A stretch of DNA of 7,656 bases, from positions 1-7,656 of the forward strand of contig CAJODX010000031.1 of assembly GCA_905233295.1 (NCBI GenBank), read 5' to 3'. Made by a program: the position numbers and the translations under genes. Shown here in pieces: positions 6,546 to 7,656 of the stretch; within the stretch, counting starts at the first letter, position 1, and each line of letters starts with the position of its first letter. Origin of the DNA: an uncultured Synergistales bacterium (GTDB lineage Bacteria > Synergistota > Synergistia > Synergistales > Aminobacteriaceae). The notes beneath the pieces are model-generated. The model was not told the DNA's origin. It did no database searches and saw only the letters and a program-made list of their open reading frames with translations.

Positions 6546-7419
6546 TTAAACTTTCGGTACAATGACTTCGGGCTTGATGTAGTCGTAGCCTGCGTACGTG
6601 CCGAAACCGAGAAATTTTTCACCCTCAACGCAGATGAAATTTTTGACCGTAACGCCACGGTGAAATTCTTCAGCGTTCCGCAACAGAATGCTCATTCCGT
6701 TCATAAAACTTTTTTCATCACGGGAGCCGACTTTTATTCCAGTGAAATTTTTCGCAAGCTCAGAGAGATTCAAAATTTTATAAATTTCATCATCGGGGCT
6801 GTTTGCGTTTTCAACTCTGAAATTTCCGACAACGCTCGAGTTTTTTCACGTGAGCGCCGCAGCCCGTGAGTTTTCCAAGATCGTGAGCAAGACTTCTGAT
6901 ATATGTTCCGCGTCCGCATGAAATTTCAAGTTCAACAGTGCCTTTCTCTTTGCTGAACGGAGCTGAAATTTTTATTTCTCTGAAAAATACGGGGCGCGAT
7001 TTCATTTCAACGTCCTGTCCAGAACGAGCAAGCTTGTAAGCCGCTTTGCCTTCGATTTTTATCGCCGACACCGCAGGAGGGGTCTGAAGCCTGACGCCTG
7101 AGAATGAAAATAAAGAATCGTAAAAAATTTTTTCGTCAAAATTTTCGTATCCTCGTTCAGAAATTTTTTTGCCGGAATAGTCGTAAGTGTCAGTTTCAAC
7201 TCCGAATTGAATTTCAGCTCTGTAAATTTTCGGCAACGACATTACAAACTCGGAAAGCCGTGTTGCGTGTCCTGCGAGCAGAACGAGAAGCCCCGAAGCC
7301 GTAGAGTCAAGAGTGCCGGAATGTCCGACTTTCAAGCCTGCCAGTTTTTTTTTCGCCGCTCCGACACAGAAAGTGCTGCGGATTCCTTCGGGTTTATTTA
7401 TAAGAATTAACGCATTCAT
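6546..7419 (-). pseudogene. truB: tRNA pseudouridine(55) synthase TruB, interrupted by a frameshift
   Basis: TruB isomerises U55 in the tRNA T-arm. The first part, read from the ATG at 7419, gives MNALILINKPEG, then VGHSGTLDSTASGLLVL with the catalytic aspartate D38, TPPAVSAIKIEGKAAYKLAR, and CGRGTYIRSLAHDLG. After HVKKLER (residue 196, ending at 6832) this frame reads only CRKFQS and stops at 6811. The other frame takes over at 6830 with VGNFRVENANS, as TruB should continue, and runs to a PUA-type end (KFLGFGTYAGYDYIKPEVIV) with stop at 6546. The two parts together would give about 292 residues, normal for TruB. Between HV and GNF the family normally has eight residues; here there are 19 bases, about five too few, so a small deletion is the simplest reading. 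The start overlaps nrnA by 26 bases and has no strong ribosome binding site. A real mutation, a sequencing error or, less likely, recoding could explain it. Confidence 0.88.
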
Positions 7420-7656
7420 AATATTTTTTCATAATTAAATTTTCAAGTTCGTCCATAGCGTTGTCGATCGGACAGTCAAGTTTTGCACCTGCAGCGCGTT
7501 CATGTCCGCCACCGCCTAAAGTGCGCGCAAACTCTCCTGCACCGAAAGGGCTTCCTTCACGTGAACGGATGCTGAGCCTTATATCGCCGTTGGGATATTC
7601 TGTTATCGTTGAAATAAATTTCACGCCCCTGATGGTCATAAACATGCTTGAAAGTC
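7394..7656 (-). CDS. nrnA: Partial NrnA: C-terminal DHHA1 domain of bifunctional oligoribonuclease / PAP phosphatase (5' end outside window)
   Basis: The frame runs in from the right edge without a stop. The first visible codons (LSSMFMTIRGVKF) continue past the internal ATG at 7645, so that ATG is not the true start. What is visible is the end of a DHH/DHHA1 phosphoesterase: DIRLSIRSREGSPFGAGEFA followed by the glycine-rich motif GGGGHERAAGA (residues 44-54 counted from the internal ATG), the DHHA1 substrate-binding signature. NrnA degrades short oligoribonucleotides and dephosphorylates 3'-phosphoadenosine 5'-phosphate in the cytoplasm. The catalytic DHH half lies outside the window. Its stop overlaps the truB start by 26 bases, pointing to coupled translation. 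The position upstream of truB-ribF matches the common rbfA-nrnA-truB-ribF order and supports the name over other DHHA1 proteins. Confidence 0.85.
   Translation of the reverse strand, partial: LSSMFMTIRGVKFISTITEYPNGDIRLSIRSREGSPFGAGEFARTLGGGGHERAAGAKLDCPIDNAMDELENLIMKKYYECVNSYK

Noticed and set aside
5600..6640. Frequent A4T4-type blocks (for example 5760-5768, 6096-6105, 6156-6164, 6260-6269) as possible curved DNA or repeats
   Set aside because: They coincide with Lys-Ile-Phe and Lys-Asn-Phe codons of an AT-rich gene, and similar blocks occur elsewhere in the window (for example near 1205-1215), so codon use explains them.
6542..6658. A 39-residue N-terminal extension of RibF from a GTG at 6658
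   Set aside because: It lies over the truB 3' end in another frame, and the RibF family begins just before GSFDGFHKGH, which matches the ATG at 6541.
6831..6849. Programmed frameshift in truB at the six-A run (6841-6846)
   Set aside because: The needed shift is +1 (or -2), not the common -1 slip. The site is not a classic slippery heptamer, and the motif spacing suggests missing bases, so mutation or sequencing error is simpler.
1..7656. Mobile elements, CRISPR, tRNA or defence system genes
   Set aside because: No direct-repeat arrays, transposase or integrase motifs, or tRNA-like cloverleafs were seen on reading both strands.

Overview
The window reads as ordinary chromosome from a diderm (outer-membrane) bacterium that is moderately AT-rich by eye. 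Two features argue for an outer membrane: an LptC-like bitopic protein and an LptD/OstA-family outer-membrane protein. The phosphate butyryltransferase fits a fermentative anaerobe. My best guess is a member of the Synergistota, but this rests on general gene content and is only moderately supported; no rRNA or other marker gene is present. I saw no tRNA or rRNA gene, insertion sequence, CRISPR array or prophage gene.

Left block (+ strand, 1-4313). This looks like one transcription unit running in from the left edge. It holds the 3' part of an exported-looking protein of unknown function (proline-rich linker plus an NTF2-like C-terminal domain), a possible 24-29 residue small ORF, lptC, an lptD/ostA-type gene overlapping lptC by 25 bases, and a class IV PLP-dependent aminotransferase. 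LptC and LptD belong to the lipopolysaccharide export bridge. No separate lptA is seen; the only OstA-type domain lies at the N-terminus of the LptD-like protein.

Middle (4314-5593). An AT-rich spacer carries a near-consensus sigma-70 type promoter (TTGACA, 18 bases, TAAAAT). It is followed by a leader of about 155 bases containing one plausible hairpin, then a phosphate butyryl/acetyltransferase gene with a strong ribosome binding site. A perfect 11-bp GC-containing hairpin with T-rich flanks on both sides ends this unit and also ends the convergent minus-strand unit.

Right block (- strand, 7656 down to 5585). The well-known housekeeping order nrnA-truB-ribF is found. nrnA enters from the right edge and only its C-terminal DHHA1 domain is present. 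truB overlaps it by 26 bases but is broken: the reading frame shifts near position 6831, separating the catalytic domain from an otherwise intact PUA-type C-terminus. ribF (FAD synthetase) follows 4 bases after the truB stop codon and looks intact.

I did not find a convincing new biological system. The points most worth checking are the truB frameshift, the small ORF ahead of lptC, the compact single-disulfide LptD-like protein, and the long leader of the phosphotransacylase gene.
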